From Methanoregula sp. (GTDB taxonomy: Archaea; Halobacteriota; Methanomicrobia; Methanomicrobiales; Methanospirillaceae): a stretch of DNA of 64,000 nucleotides. Shown one piece after another: positions 15,041 to 24,241 of the stretch (position 1 is its first letter; every line of letters begins with the position of its first letter). The notes beneath the pieces were generated by a model, which was not told where the DNA came from, searched no databases, and worked only from the letters and a program-made list of their open reading frames with translations. The translations under genes and the position numbers were made by a program. Location: positions 62,001 through 126,000 of the forward strand of contig NZ_JALOCH010000004.1 of NCBI RefSeq assembly GCF_023227875.1, given 5' to 3'.

Positions 15041-16831
15041 TCAGCCCTGTCGGCAGATCTCCGCGAGGAACACCTGCCCGTACTTCTCCTTCTTGAACGC
15101 TCCCACGCCAAACACGGCACCGAAACCGGCCATGTCGGAAGGCCGGGTGGCGGCAAGTTCACGCAGGGTCCGGTCGGGGAAGATCATGTACGGCGGCACG
15201 CCGTTCGTATCCGCGATCTCCTTCCGCAGCGCCTTTAAACGGCGGAACAAATCTTCAGCACCCGGGTCCAGCGAGGTTGCGGACTGCGCTTTCTCTTTTA
15301 CCGTACCAGCCTCCGGCACCGGGAGCATCACCCGACAGCGGCCACGGAGCAGTTCGTCGGTCCGTGGCGTGCACCGGATCACCGGGTACTTGTCGCCCGC
15401 ACGGGCAAGGAAGCCCTGCCGGACCAGCTCGCTTACCCAGGTGCGGTACTGTGCCTTGCTGTACTTCTTCCCGGCCCCGTACGCGGGGAGAGAAGCGAGG
15501 TTGTACTCCCGGATTTTTGCACCTTTCGAACCCCGGAGGACATCGGCAATCAGCTCGATCCCGAAATTCACGGGAAGCTGTTTCACGCAGGCTGCGATCG
15601 TCTTTGCCGCATCCGTGCAGTCCACCATGTCGGGGGGGTGGTCGCAGGTATCACACGCGCCGCAGTTCTCCTCCCGGTATTCTTCGCCGAAGTACGTGAG
15701 CAGGAACTTCCGGCGGCAGCCGGTTGTCTCGCAGTACTCTGCCATGTCCTGCAGTTTCTTCAACGCAACCCACAGGTGCTGGCCCCCGGTGTCGTCGTGC
15801 TCGAGCATCGAACGGACCCGCCCGTAGTCGCCCCGACTGTAGAGGAGGATGCACTCGCTGTACTGGCCGTCCCGGCCGGCCCGGCCCGTCTCCTGGTAAT
15901 ATCCCTCGAGGGTCTTGGGCAGGACGTAGTGGATCACGTACCGCACATCCGGCTTGTCGATGCCCATCCCGAACGCGACCGTGGCGCAGACCACCTGCAC
16001 CCGGTCCTTGATGAACGCCTCCTGCACCTCTTCCCGCACCTGTTTCGAGAGCCCCGCATGGTAGGCACGCGCAATAAAGCCGCGTTTTTTGAGTTCCCCC
16101 GCCACCTCTTCGGTCTCCTCCCGCGAGAGGCAATAGATAATTCCCGAATCATCGCGGTGCTGCCCGAGATAGTCAGAAAGGAATATGAGCGGGTTCTTCT
16201 TTGGGATCACCCGGTACCGGAGGTTTGTACGGTTGAAGCTGCCCACGAACTCCCGGGCGCCGGTAAGGCCAAGCTGCTGCCGGATGTCCCGGCGCACCTC
16301 GGGGACCGCGGTCGCGGTCAGGGCGATGAGAGGGACCCCGGGGAAGAACTTCCGGAGCTGGGCGAGCTGCCGGTACTCGGGCCGGAAGTTGTGGCCCCAC
16401 TCCGAGATGCAGTGCGCCTCGTCGATCGCGATCAGCCGGACCGGGACTGCGGAGAGGGTGGAGAGAAAATTCGGCTGCATGCACTTCTCCGGCGAGATAA
16501 AGAGGAGCCGGAGGCTGCCATCCGCGAGGTCCTCCCCGAGCCGGACCCGCTCGTGGTAATCGAGCGTGCTGTTCCAGGCCGCGGCCGGGATGCCCCGGGC
16601 CTGCAGGTCGTCGACCTGGTCCTTCATCAGCGAGATGAGGGGGGAGATGACAAGCGTGAGGCCGCCGAGGTAGAGCGCGGGCAGCTGGTAGCAGAGCGAC
16701 TTGCCCCCACCGGTCGCCATGATCGCGAGGGTGTCGTGGCCGCCAAGGACCGACCCGATGATCTCCTTCTGGTGCGGCAGGAAAGCGGAGGAGCCCCAGT
16801 ACATGTGAAGGAGTTGGGCGGTCGTGGCCAT
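15041..16831 (-). CDS. recQ: ATP-dependent DNA helicase RecQ
   Basis: The 596-residue protein has a complete RecQ core: Walker A TGGGKSLCYQ, DEAH box IDEAHCISEWGHNFRP, motif III LTATAVP, and motif VI QETGRAGRDG. A four-cysteine zinc site (CRRKFLL to CGACDTC), a winged-helix RQC region and a C-terminal HRDC domain (DLFRRLKALRKEIADTNGV) follow. RecQ unwinds forked and recombination DNA with 3'-5' polarity. The start at ATG 16831 has AGGGATCC just upstream. An in-frame TTG at 16870 is less likely. The stop lies about 55 bp from the neighbour. Confidence 0.96.
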   Translation of the reverse strand: MATTAQLLHMYWGSSAFLPHQKEIIGSVLGGHDTLAIMATGGGKSLCYQLPALYLGGLTLVISPLISLMKDQVDDLQARGIPAAAWNSTLDYHERVRLGEDLADGSLRLLFISPEKCMQPNFLSTLSAVPVRLIAIDEAHCISEWGHNFRPEYRQLAQLRKFFPGVPLIALTATAVPEVRRDIRQQLGLTGAREFVGSFNRTNLRYRVIPKKNPLIFLSDYLGQHRDDSGIIYCLSREETEEVAGELKKRGFIARAYHAGLSKQVREEVQEAFIKDRVQVVCATVAFGMGIDKPDVRYVIHYVLPKTLEGYYQETGRAGRDGQYSECILLYSRGDYGRVRSMLEHDDTGGQHLWVALKKLQDMAEYCETTGCRRKFLLTYFGEEYREENCGACDTCDHPPDMVDCTDAAKTIAACVKQLPVNFGIELIADVLRGSKGAKIREYNLASLPAYGAGKKYSKAQYRTWVSELVRQGFLARAGDKYPVIRCTPRTDELLRGRCRVMLPVPEAGTVKEKAQSATSLDPGAEDLFRRLKALRKEIADTNGVPPYMIFPDRTLRELAATRPSDMAGFGAVFGVGAFKKEKYGQVFLAEICRQG

Positions 16832-17041
16832 AGGATCCCTGATGCCCGGCAATACCGGGAATGCTGCCAAAGAATACGACGGCCGGCGGGAAGAATTTAT
16901 GCAATGCCTGCTGTTCCCGAAGGGAAGAGCAGGCAGGAGAAGAAACTGTCAGGTTTCTTCGACCAGGGGGGAGATTTACCTCATGGCCCGCCTGAACCAC
17001 AGGTTTTATGCCAATGCCAAAGGAATCCTTTAAGGAAGCAT

Positions 17042-17758
17042 ATGGCCAGAAAATGCGGCACGTGCGGTTTCCCTGCCCCCGACGGGGAATCGAAATTCTG
17101 CAACCGGTGCGGACAGGCGATCGTGGAGGAGCCGGAACCCGGGTTCCCGGTCTGCGGCACGTGCGGTGCCCGGGTTGCCGACCCCGAGGCGCAGTTCTGT
17201 GACAAGTGTGGCGGGCCGGTAAAGAAGACGAAATCGATGGCATGCCCGTCCTGCGGGAACCCGGCGATCAACGAGGACTCGAAGTTCTGCACCCGGTGCG
17301 GCATGACCTTTGCCAAGCCGGGCACGTGCCCATCCTGCGGTTTTGTCAACCCCGACAGCGAGGCGGTCTTCTGCAACCGGTGCGGGGCATCGCTCAAAGG
17401 TACAGGGACTGCAACCGCACCGTCAATCGCACCGTCCATCATCGTAACAAAGAAACAGCGGGTTCCCCTGCCGGTGCAGGAACCACCGGTCACTGACTGG
17501 GACCCGTGGAGCGACGGAGCCGATGATGCCAGTGCCCGGCCGGTCGCACCTCCGGTGAACCCGTACGGGTACCAGGACGAACCGGCATCGCGGCCCCCAC
17601 AGATTCGCATGCCACCGAAGAAATATGCGCACCTCCCCCTGATCGCCGACGAGCTCAAGGGCGGGAAGAAGTCCTACGCGGACCCCGACGAATACACCGA
17701 GCCCCCTAAAAAAGAGCGCCCGTCAAAGAAAGGCGTCCTCGGATTCATGAAGCGGTAG
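17042..17758 (+). CDS. Multi-zinc-ribbon protein
   Basis: The 238-residue protein has four consecutive double-CxxC zinc ribbons in residues 1-120 (KCGTCGFPAPDG, CNRC; CGTCGARVADP, CDKC; CPSCGNPAI, CTRC; CPSCGFVNPDS, CNRC). A Pro-rich, low-complexity half follows and ends in a basic tail (KKGVLGFMKR). Such zinc-ribbon arrays in archaea are often adaptor or nucleic-acid-binding proteins, function unproven. The start ATG follows AAGGAAG. The open frame extends far upstream but only as the antisense of recQ. Confidence 0.85.
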   Translation: MARKCGTCGFPAPDGESKFCNRCGQAIVEEPEPGFPVCGTCGARVADPEAQFCDKCGGPVKKTKSMACPSCGNPAINEDSKFCTRCGMTFAKPGTCPSCGFVNPDSEAVFCNRCGASLKGTGTATAPSIAPSIIVTKKQRVPLPVQEPPVTDWDPWSDGADDASARPVAPPVNPYGYQDEPASRPPQIRMPPKKYAHLPLIADELKGGKKSYADPDEYTEPPKKERPSKKGVLGFMKR

Positions 17759-17845
17759 ACGATGGAAAGCGGCTGCCGTACAACGAACCCGAAAACGTAT
17801 AACATCAGGCGGCAAACGGATCACTATCCAACGGGGTGGAGATTC

Positions 17846-18811
17846 ATGAAGTCCGCGTTACCGGTCATTGCCGTCACTATCCTCATTGCCGCATGCCTTG
17901 TGCTGCCGGCCTCGGCAGCAGTCTATTACAGCACCAGCACCCCGCAGATCATCACCCGCGGCGACGAGTTAACCGTCAGCGGCACCGGCGCCACGAACGG
18001 CACGGTCGTCCTCTGGATCATTGGCAGGGACTATTTCGGGACCTGGGCGGTTGCGCCGGACCGGCACGGTAATTTCTCCTTCTTCTACAAACCCACCGAG
18101 ACGGCCCGGTTCTCCGCCGGCCAGTATGCGGTCGTGCTCCAGGACCCGGGGCCAAACGGCATCATGGAGGTCGAGCCCGGCAAAGACGCGGGCGGCAACC
18201 TCACCATCATGAACCGTGGCAAGATCATCGTGCGGATCGGGACTAAAGAGGCGCTCAGGGCCAATGTCCAGAAGGAGACCGCTTCACTCACTGATGCCGC
18301 CAGACTGCAGGGCGTGGACGACACATTCGTCACGGAATATTTCTTTGTTGAGGACCCGATCGTGGTATTCAACGGGATCATCCCGGCATCGGACTCACGT
18401 CTCCCCGACCAGGTCACGGGCAACCGGATCTTCTTCAACGGCACGACCAACCTTCGGACAAGCGACGTCTTCCGGGCGGAGATCCGTAAGGACGGCGCGG
18501 AGACGCCGATCATGACAAAGGACCTTACGATCATCCCCGGCACCGGCCTGAACTCCTGGAACTATGAGCTGGACGAACCGGGCCTTCAACCGGGGAAGTA
18601 TCGCATCTCCGTGCGCTGGGCCTCGTACAATACCACCGGCTCCAGCACAGCGTATTTTGCCGTCAGGGAAGGCACGGTCCCGGTAACGCCGGGCCTGCCG
18701 GCCCCCGCCATGAACACCGAGGCCCCGCTCCCGAAGGGGCTTGACACGCTGCTTATCCTCGGGATTGTGTTCGTCTCCGCCGTTGTCCTGTATACGGTCG
18801 GCAAAAAATAG
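17846..18811 (+). CDS. Secreted surface protein with Ig-like domains and C-terminal anchor
   Basis: The 321-residue protein begins with a signal peptide (ALPVIAVTILIAACLVLPASA). A first beta domain (ITRGDELTVSGTGATNG to AGQYAVVLQDPG) has the form seen in repeats of Methanomicrobiales surface proteins, where VLWIIGRDYFGTW corresponds to the common 'vWifGknY' segment. A second beta domain (NRIFFNGTTNLRTSDVF) follows. A Pro-rich spacer and a final hydrophobic anchor (LLILGIVFVSAVVLYTV) end it. The ATG follows GGGGTGGAG. It is likely a cell-envelope protein; the ligand is unknown. Confidence 0.8.
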   Translation: MKSALPVIAVTILIAACLVLPASAAVYYSTSTPQIITRGDELTVSGTGATNGTVVLWIIGRDYFGTWAVAPDRHGNFSFFYKPTETARFSAGQYAVVLQDPGPNGIMEVEPGKDAGGNLTIMNRGKIIVRIGTKEALRANVQKETASLTDAARLQGVDDTFVTEYFFVEDPIVVFNGIIPASDSRLPDQVTGNRIFFNGTTNLRTSDVFRAEIRKDGAETPIMTKDLTIIPGTGLNSWNYELDEPGLQPGKYRISVRWASYNTTGSSTAYFAVREGTVPVTPGLPAPAMNTEAPLPKGLDTLLILGIVFVSAVVLYTVGKK

Positions 18812-18822
18812 GGATAATTGCG

Positions 18823-19689
18823 TTACGAGAAGTACGCAACGATATTCCGGAAGAGCTGCATGTTGAGCGACTCGGCAGGCAGCGCCCGGCCCTCGCGCCG
18901 CGCCTGCTCCTTCATGAGCGGCCAGTCATAGAGGTTGGTGAACTCCATTGCCCGCTCGGGGTGCGGCATCATGCCGAGCACCCGGCCGTTCGCGGAGGTG
19001 AGACCGGCGATGTCCTCCACCGAACCGTTCGGGTTGTAGGGATACTCACCGTCCGCAGGGTTCATGTCCTCCCGGCAGTACGTGAACGCGACCATCTTCT
19101 TCTGCCTGATCTTCTGGAGGGTTTCTTTCGAACACGAAAGGTTACCCTCGCCGTGGGAAACGGGGCAGTATATCCGTTTGATCCCCCGCGTCCAGAGGTT
19201 CTCGTTCGCCGGTTTCAGGGTGACAAACCGGCACTCCAGCCGGCCGCCGCGGTTTGGCATCAGGGCGATCTCCCGGGCATACGTCCTGTCGAACGCGGGG
19301 ACGAGGCCGAGGTTTGCGAGGATCTGGAACCCGTTGCAGATGCCAAGCACAAGGTTGTCGCCGTCCATGAACTCCTGCAGCTCATCCCAGAGATTGTTCC
19401 TGACCCGGTTCGCGTAGGCATTGCCGGCACCGGTGTCGTCGCCATACGAGAAGCCGCCGGGGAAGACGAGCAGCCGGTAGTCTGCCATCGACCTGTCCCC
19501 CGCGATCAGGTCGTTGATGTGGACGATGTCCGCATCCATGCCGGCCCGGGTCAGGGCAACGTGTGTCTCCATCTCGGAGTTGATCCCATAGCCGCTCATG
19601 ATCAGGGCCTTTTCAGGGATCCGTTCCGGTGCTGCCGGGGCCGTTGGCATTGCTGCCGGCCTCCTGATATTTCGCCGTACTGTTGCCAT
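18823..19689 (-). CDS. purQ: Phosphoribosylformylglycinamidine synthase, glutaminase subunit
   Basis: The 288-residue class-I glutamine amidotransferase has LGICNGFQ with the nucleophilic cysteine and HPERAMEF with the His/Glu pair. It releases ammonia from glutamine for FGAM synthesis in purine biosynthesis. The N terminus carries about 25 extra residues before the usual start (PEKALIMSGYG). It starts one base after the purL stop (TGA T ATG), so the two are translationally coupled. Together with PurL it makes the FGAR amidotransferase. Confidence 0.93.
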   Translation of the reverse strand: MATVRRNIRRPAAMPTAPAAPERIPEKALIMSGYGINSEMETHVALTRAGMDADIVHINDLIAGDRSMADYRLLVFPGGFSYGDDTGAGNAYANRVRNNLWDELQEFMDGDNLVLGICNGFQILANLGLVPAFDRTYAREIALMPNRGGRLECRFVTLKPANENLWTRGIKRIYCPVSHGEGNLSCSKETLQKIRQKKMVAFTYCREDMNPADGEYPYNPNGSVEDIAGLTSANGRVLGMMPHPERAMEFTNLYDWPLMKEQARREGRALPAESLNMQLFRNIVAYFS

Positions 19690-19690
19690 A

Positions 19691-22639
19691 TCAGAACCTC
19701 CCAAACGAGGCCTTGTACGCCGTTTCAAGGTCCCTTACCGCCACGTCCAGGAGGAGCGTCTGTGCGGTGAGCCGGAACCGGCTCCCCCCCGTCCTCCCGA
19801 GCAGCACTGCGTCCGGCCCAAGCGCCTGCTCGAACGCCCGCTTGTGGTCCGGGGCAACCGTGACCACGAACCGTGAGAGCGACTCCGAGAAGAGGAAGTA
19901 GTCCGGGCGTATCGAGTCCGGGACAGGGACGGTGAGGTCCATGCCAAGCCGGCCGGCAACCGCGACTTTTGCGAGCGCAACCGCAAGACCACCGTGGTTG
20001 ACCGGGAAGGCTGAGGCCACGAGTTCGTGGGCGATCGCGTTCGCGAGCCGGACATAGCGCTCCTTTGCCGCTGCCGCGTCCAGCACCGGCACGGTATTCC
20101 CGGTGCTCCCGAGCAGGGCGAAGTACTCCGACCCGCCCAGCTCCTCTTTAGTCCCGCCGATCACGTACACGAGATCGCCGGCGATCTTGGCATCCATCGA
20201 GACCGCCTTTCCCGCATCCGGGTGAACGCCGATGGAGGAGATGAGGAGGGTCGGCGGCACGGAGACCTTCACCTTCTCCCCTTCCGCGTCGAACCCCGAG
20301 AAGTCGTTGAACATGGAGTCCTTGCCGGAAATGAACGGGGTGCCGAATGTCTTCGAGAAGTCGTAGCACCCCTTTGCCGCGAGCTTCAGCTGCCCAAGGC
20401 GTTCGGGCTCATCGGACGAACACCAGCAGAAGTTGTCGAGGATCGCGACCGTGTCCAGGGGTACGCCCATGGCAACGAGCCCCCGCAGGGCCGTGTCGAT
20501 GCCCGCACCGGCCATGTTGTACGGGTCGATCTCGGAGTACGAGGGGAAGAGGGCCTGCGAGAGGCCGACGGCCTTCTTCGACCCGGGGACAATCTTCGTC
20601 AGCGTTGCGACCGACTGCACCCGGCCCTTCCCCTGCACCGGCCCGAGCACGTGGCCGCCCTGCACGGTATGGTCGTACTGGATGGTGATGTACTCCTTCG
20701 AACAGATGTTCTTCCTCTTCATCATCGCGAGCAGGGTATCGTCGAGCCGCTCGGGGCAGGGGGTGTCCGGCTCGGGGTTTGCCTTCTTCAAAAAGATCGT
20801 TTTCAGCTGCTTCTTTGGCAGCCCGTCGTGCAGGAACGCAAGTTCGAGGTCCATCACGACCGCCCCGCCGCATTCCACAACACACCGGCCGGTGTCCGTG
20901 AACGTCCCGATCACGGTCGCTTCCACTTCCCGGCGCTCCATCAGCGCCATGAATGCCGCGAGGTTCTCCGGCTGCACGGCAAGCGTCATCCGCTCCTGCG
21001 ACTCGGAGATCCAGACCTCCCACGGGGCCATGCCGTGGTACTTCAGCGGCACACAATCAAGCTGCACATGGCAGCCGTTGCACTCCTTTGCCATCTCTGC
21101 GACCGAGCAGGAGAGGCCGCCCGCCCCGTTGTCGGTGATGCTCCGGTAGAGGCCGGCATCGCGGGCCTCCTTGACGATCACGTCAGAGAACTTCTTCTGG
21201 GTGATCGGGTCGCCGATCTGCACCGCGGTGACCGGGCTCTTCGGGTCAAGCGCCTCCGATGAGAAGGTGGCGCCGTGGATCCCGTCCTTGCCCACCCGGC
21301 CGCCCACCATCACGATAAGGTCGCCGGCCTGCGCCGCCTTCTCGGAAAGCTTCCGGCCACCCGATTCCCAGGGGATCACGCCGACCGTGCCGGCAAAGAC
21401 GAGCGGTTTTCCCGCGTAGCGGGGGTCGAAGTAACAGAACCCCTGCGGGGTCGGGATACCCGAGCAGTTGCCGCCAACACCCACGCCCCGGACCACACCG
21501 TCGAGGATCTGCCGGGGCGGGAGTACCGGGTTCGACATGTCCTTCCCGCGGAAGAGAGGGGCTGCAGCATCGGGGTCGCCAACACAGAAGCCGTAGATGT
21601 TGATGCATGGTTTTGCCCCGAGGCCGAAACCGATCGTGTCCCGGTTCACGCCCACGATGCCGGTCAGCGCCCCGCCAAACGGGTCGAGGGCCGAGGGGGA
21701 GTTGTGGGTCTCGACCTTGTGGGTGACGAGGAACTGGTCGTCGAAGATGATCGCGCCGGAGTTGTCGGAGAAGACCGAGACGCAGATGTCCCTGTCGCCC
21801 GCCGCCTCGCGGATCTCGTTCGTTGCCGCCTGGATGTACGTCTTGTAGAGCCCCTTTGGCACATCGTCGTCCATCGCGGAAGCGAAGATCGTGTGCTTGC
21901 AGTGCTCGCTCCAGGTCTGGGCAAGCGACTCGAGCTCCACGTCGGTCGGCTTCCGCCCGAGTTTCAGGAAATAGTCGCGGATCGCGTGGAGCTGGGCGAG
22001 GTCAAGGGCGAGCGGCCCCCGGCGCTCTCCCGTCTGCGGGTCAAGGATCCCTTCCTTCCCCAGCTTCATCAGCTCCGCGTCATCGATCCCAAGGTCCACC
22101 GGCCCCGCGGTCGGCAGCTCGTGGAGCTCCACGTGCGGCACGATACGGTCCATACCCGTATGCCCATATTCCTCCCGGGTCTTCGTGCGCACCCGGTTCA
22201 CGAGGGGGTTTGCAAGCGTCCCGGCAAGGGCCCGGAGCGCCTCGGGGGCGAGCCGCCCGCGGACAAAGTAGAGCTGCGAGGAGTAGACCGCCTCCCCCTC
22301 GGCAAATTTCATTGCCAGGAAGTCCTCGATCGTCTGCCGGGCCGTGGTGCCGACATTGTCGGTCACGCCCGGGAGGAACCCGACCTCGATCGCGTAATCG
22401 AAAAGGGGCAGGGTTGCTTCGTCCACCGTGAACTCCTGCACGACCGGGTTGACGAGCTGCTGTGCTACCTGCACCAGCTCGTCCCGGGTGAAATCCCGTG
22501 CGCTCGTCGCGACCATGTACACATCGGTGAGGTGCAGTTCGTCGATGGGAAAGCCGAGCGACCGGATCCGGTCCGTCCGGGTCTTCAGGCGGGGGTCTTT
22601 GGTATAGTGAACTTCTATGCGGTGGACAAAAGAAGCCAT
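19691..22639 (-). CDS. purL: Phosphoribosylformylglycinamidine synthase, synthetase subunit, long form with PurS-like N terminus
   Basis: The 982-residue protein is longer than typical archaeal PurL (about 715). Residues 1-150 look like PurS-like modules (VHRIEVHYTKDP to EFTVDEATLPLFD, then AIEVGFLPGVTDNVG to LYFVRG). The catalytic part has LAQTWSEHCKHT, KVETHNSPSALDPFGGA and GVGGNCSGIPTPQG, the ATP/FGAR-binding hallmarks. It therefore resembles the large single-chain type, but the glutaminase is the separate purQ downstream. A GTG two codons upstream is an alternative start. It forms an operon with purQ. Confidence 0.94.
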   Translation of the reverse strand: MASFVHRIEVHYTKDPRLKTRTDRIRSLGFPIDELHLTDVYMVATSARDFTRDELVQVAQQLVNPVVQEFTVDEATLPLFDYAIEVGFLPGVTDNVGTTARQTIEDFLAMKFAEGEAVYSSQLYFVRGRLAPEALRALAGTLANPLVNRVRTKTREEYGHTGMDRIVPHVELHELPTAGPVDLGIDDAELMKLGKEGILDPQTGERRGPLALDLAQLHAIRDYFLKLGRKPTDVELESLAQTWSEHCKHTIFASAMDDDVPKGLYKTYIQAATNEIREAAGDRDICVSVFSDNSGAIIFDDQFLVTHKVETHNSPSALDPFGGALTGIVGVNRDTIGFGLGAKPCINIYGFCVGDPDAAAPLFRGKDMSNPVLPPRQILDGVVRGVGVGGNCSGIPTPQGFCYFDPRYAGKPLVFAGTVGVIPWESGGRKLSEKAAQAGDLIVMVGGRVGKDGIHGATFSSEALDPKSPVTAVQIGDPITQKKFSDVIVKEARDAGLYRSITDNGAGGLSCSVAEMAKECNGCHVQLDCVPLKYHGMAPWEVWISESQERMTLAVQPENLAAFMALMERREVEATVIGTFTDTGRCVVECGGAVVMDLELAFLHDGLPKKQLKTIFLKKANPEPDTPCPERLDDTLLAMMKRKNICSKEYITIQYDHTVQGGHVLGPVQGKGRVQSVATLTKIVPGSKKAVGLSQALFPSYSEIDPYNMAGAGIDTALRGLVAMGVPLDTVAILDNFCWCSSDEPERLGQLKLAAKGCYDFSKTFGTPFISGKDSMFNDFSGFDAEGEKVKVSVPPTLLISSIGVHPDAGKAVSMDAKIAGDLVYVIGGTKEELGGSEYFALLGSTGNTVPVLDAAAAKERYVRLANAIAHELVASAFPVNHGGLAVALAKVAVAGRLGMDLTVPVPDSIRPDYFLFSESLSRFVVTVAPDHKRAFEQALGPDAVLLGRTGGSRFRLTAQTLLLDVAVRDLETAYKASFGRF

Positions 22640-22720
22640 GTACACAGATTTTGGCGCACTGGAGAAAATAGGTATCGTAAGGGCAGGTCACGGGTAGGAA
22701 AAAAGAGGGATCAGGCCATG

Positions 22721-23206
22721 TTACTTTCTCGTCACAACTACCGGGTCGAGCGTTGCATCGATCATCAGGTCGAAGTCCACCGTGTCCAGCCAGCCGGCCT
22801 TCTCGAACATGCTCATGAAGCAGATACCGGCAACTTTTGCCCCGACGTGTTTCCGGATGATATCCCGCACCTGCTCCTTGGTCACCGGCATCATCGGCAT
22901 CGCAAGCCCGCCCATAAAGACGAGCAGTTTCGGGCGAAGTGTTGCCGGGCCGCCGGAGACCTGCATTCCCACATCCTCCACGTTCTGGATCTTTTTTGCC
23001 TTTGTCTCGTCAAGCAGGGGAACAAAGACCTGCTCCACGTGAAGGCCGCGGACCGCGACCGCATTGAACTCGATAAACGGCGTGCAGGTGCCCACGCAGC
23101 CGTAATAGGCGATCTGGTCCCCGTCCTTCAAGCCCAGGCCCTGCACAAACTCCTTGTAGGGGCGCAGGATACCGGGGATGCTCTTTGTTACCTCCCGTGT
23201 TACCAT
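22721..23206 (-). CDS. DUF2124-family methanogen protein
   Basis: The 161-residue protein has a Rossmann-like pattern (GDQIAYYGCVGTCTPFIEF; LLVFMGGLAMP) and conserved cysteines (GCVGTC, GICFM). It matches DUF2124, a family of methanogenic archaea of unknown function. AGGTGATC lies 4 nt before the ATG, a textbook site. It lies in a run of minus-strand genes with purL, but separate. Confidence 0.85.
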   Translation of the reverse strand: MVTREVTKSIPGILRPYKEFVQGLGLKDGDQIAYYGCVGTCTPFIEFNAVAVRGLHVEQVFVPLLDETKAKKIQNVEDVGMQVSGGPATLRPKLLVFMGGLAMPMMPVTKEQVRDIIRKHVGAKVAGICFMSMFEKAGWLDTVDFDLMIDATLDPVVVTRK

Positions 23207-23266
23207 AACTGATCACCTGATCTCGGGCGGTATGCGGGATAAGTGTTGTTAAAAGCGGGGCACAGG

Positions 23267-23626
23267 TCACCGTTTCATAGCATGGCGGTAACACCAGCCG
23301 GCAATGAGTGGACTGACGATGACCCCGGCAATGACAACGATGCTGTGCCAGGAATAATTCTGCCGGATCACGAACTCCCGGATCACGATCATCGCGGCAT
23401 AGATCGCACCGAGGAGGACGGAGAGTAATTTTGCAAGCGCCATCGGGTCCGCTGGCCGTGCAATGGGGAAGAACGCGAGCAGGAGGAGGAGGAGGAACAG
23501 GACGTACGTGAACGGGATGAGCGAGGGGGCAATAAAATACGGCTGGAGGTACGAGAAGATGCCGCTCATCACAAAGACAGGCAGGAGGAACACGGCCTCT
23601 TTTACCGTAAGCGGGTACCAGCGCAT
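23267..23626 (-). CDS. Four-span membrane protein of unknown function
   Basis: The 119-residue protein has four hydrophobic helices (AVFLLPVFVMSGIF; FTYVLFLLLLLLAFFPIA; LLSVLLGAIYAAMIVI; IVVIAGVIVSPLIAGW) and a short basic end (YRHAMKR). No family is recognised. It could be a small transporter component or a structural protein. It is about 60 bp from the DUF2124 gene and may be transcribed upstream of it in the same direction. Confidence 0.65.
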   Translation of the reverse strand: MRWYPLTVKEAVFLLPVFVMSGIFSYLQPYFIAPSLIPFTYVLFLLLLLLAFFPIARPADPMALAKLLSVLLGAIYAAMIVIREFVIRQNYSWHSIVVIAGVIVSPLIAGWCYRHAMKR

Positions 23627-23686
23627 CGTGATCAGGACTCCGTTGGGCTGCCGGCATGATGAGTGTTGCGGCGGGAGAAAGGAGGA

Positions 23687-24196
23687 TTACCGGAACCGGT
23701 CGTCCGACCGGGTCGTCTCCGCATTTTTACAAACCGACTCCAGCCACCCGCAGCGGGAGCCGGGGTACGCATCGAACACCGGCACGTACGGCTTGAGGTC
23801 GAGGAGCGGCGTGCCGTCCAGCACATCCACATCTTCGATGGTGAGCGTCCCGCCCGCCATGTCCACGGCAAGGAGCCGGACCACCGAGAGGCCGATCGCG
23901 TTCGGGCGCTTCGGAGACCGCGTAGCAAAGATGCCCCGGGGGGTTGTATCGAGGAACGGTTTTACCGTCAGGTTGTGATCCACGCACTTATGGAGGGCGT
24001 AGATGAGGATGACCCGCTCGAACCCGCTGAGGTCGAGGAGCCCTTCGCGGTACCGTGCGAAGATCTCAATCGTCCCTTGGGTACCCCGGGCCCCGTTCGG
24101 CTGGATGGGCATGCCGGCGATGTCACGGAACGGCGAGTGAATAGTGCCAACCGGGGCATAGGTGAAGGTGGCAGGGGGATCCTGCGTGTCGTGCAT
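23687..24196 (-). CDS. trmO: tRNA m6t6A methyltransferase TrmO (TsaA/VirR family)
   Basis: The 169-residue protein has the family core RGIFATRSPKRPNAIGLS, preceded by ILIYALHKCVDH. TrmO proteins methylate N6 of t6A37 in tRNA(Thr) using SAM. The N terminus YAPVGTIHSPF and the C-terminal DLKPYVPVFD also fit. ATG at 24196 is preferred to the GTG at 24220, since a TATA-like GTTTTTAGT is about 30 nt upstream. Some archaeal members are uncharacterised, so the substrate is inferred. Confidence 0.88.
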   Translation of the reverse strand: MHDTQDPPATFTYAPVGTIHSPFRDIAGMPIQPNGARGTQGTIEIFARYREGLLDLSGFERVILIYALHKCVDHNLTVKPFLDTTPRGIFATRSPKRPNAIGLSVVRLLAVDMAGGTLTIEDVDVLDGTPLLDLKPYVPVFDAYPGSRCGWLESVCKNAETTRSDDRFR

Positions 24197-24241
24197 GAAG
24201 AGTTCTTGTCGCCCCGGCACTAAAAACCGATTGATTAAAAA

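Noticed and set aside
15638..17758. Very long plus-strand frame (706 codons)
   Set aside because: Its first two thirds are the antisense of recQ with no domain; only the zinc-ribbon end from 17042 is real.
20027..23212. Long plus-strand frames opposite purL and DUF2124
   Set aside because: They are shadows caused by GC-rich codon third positions; purL has full family motifs on the other strand.
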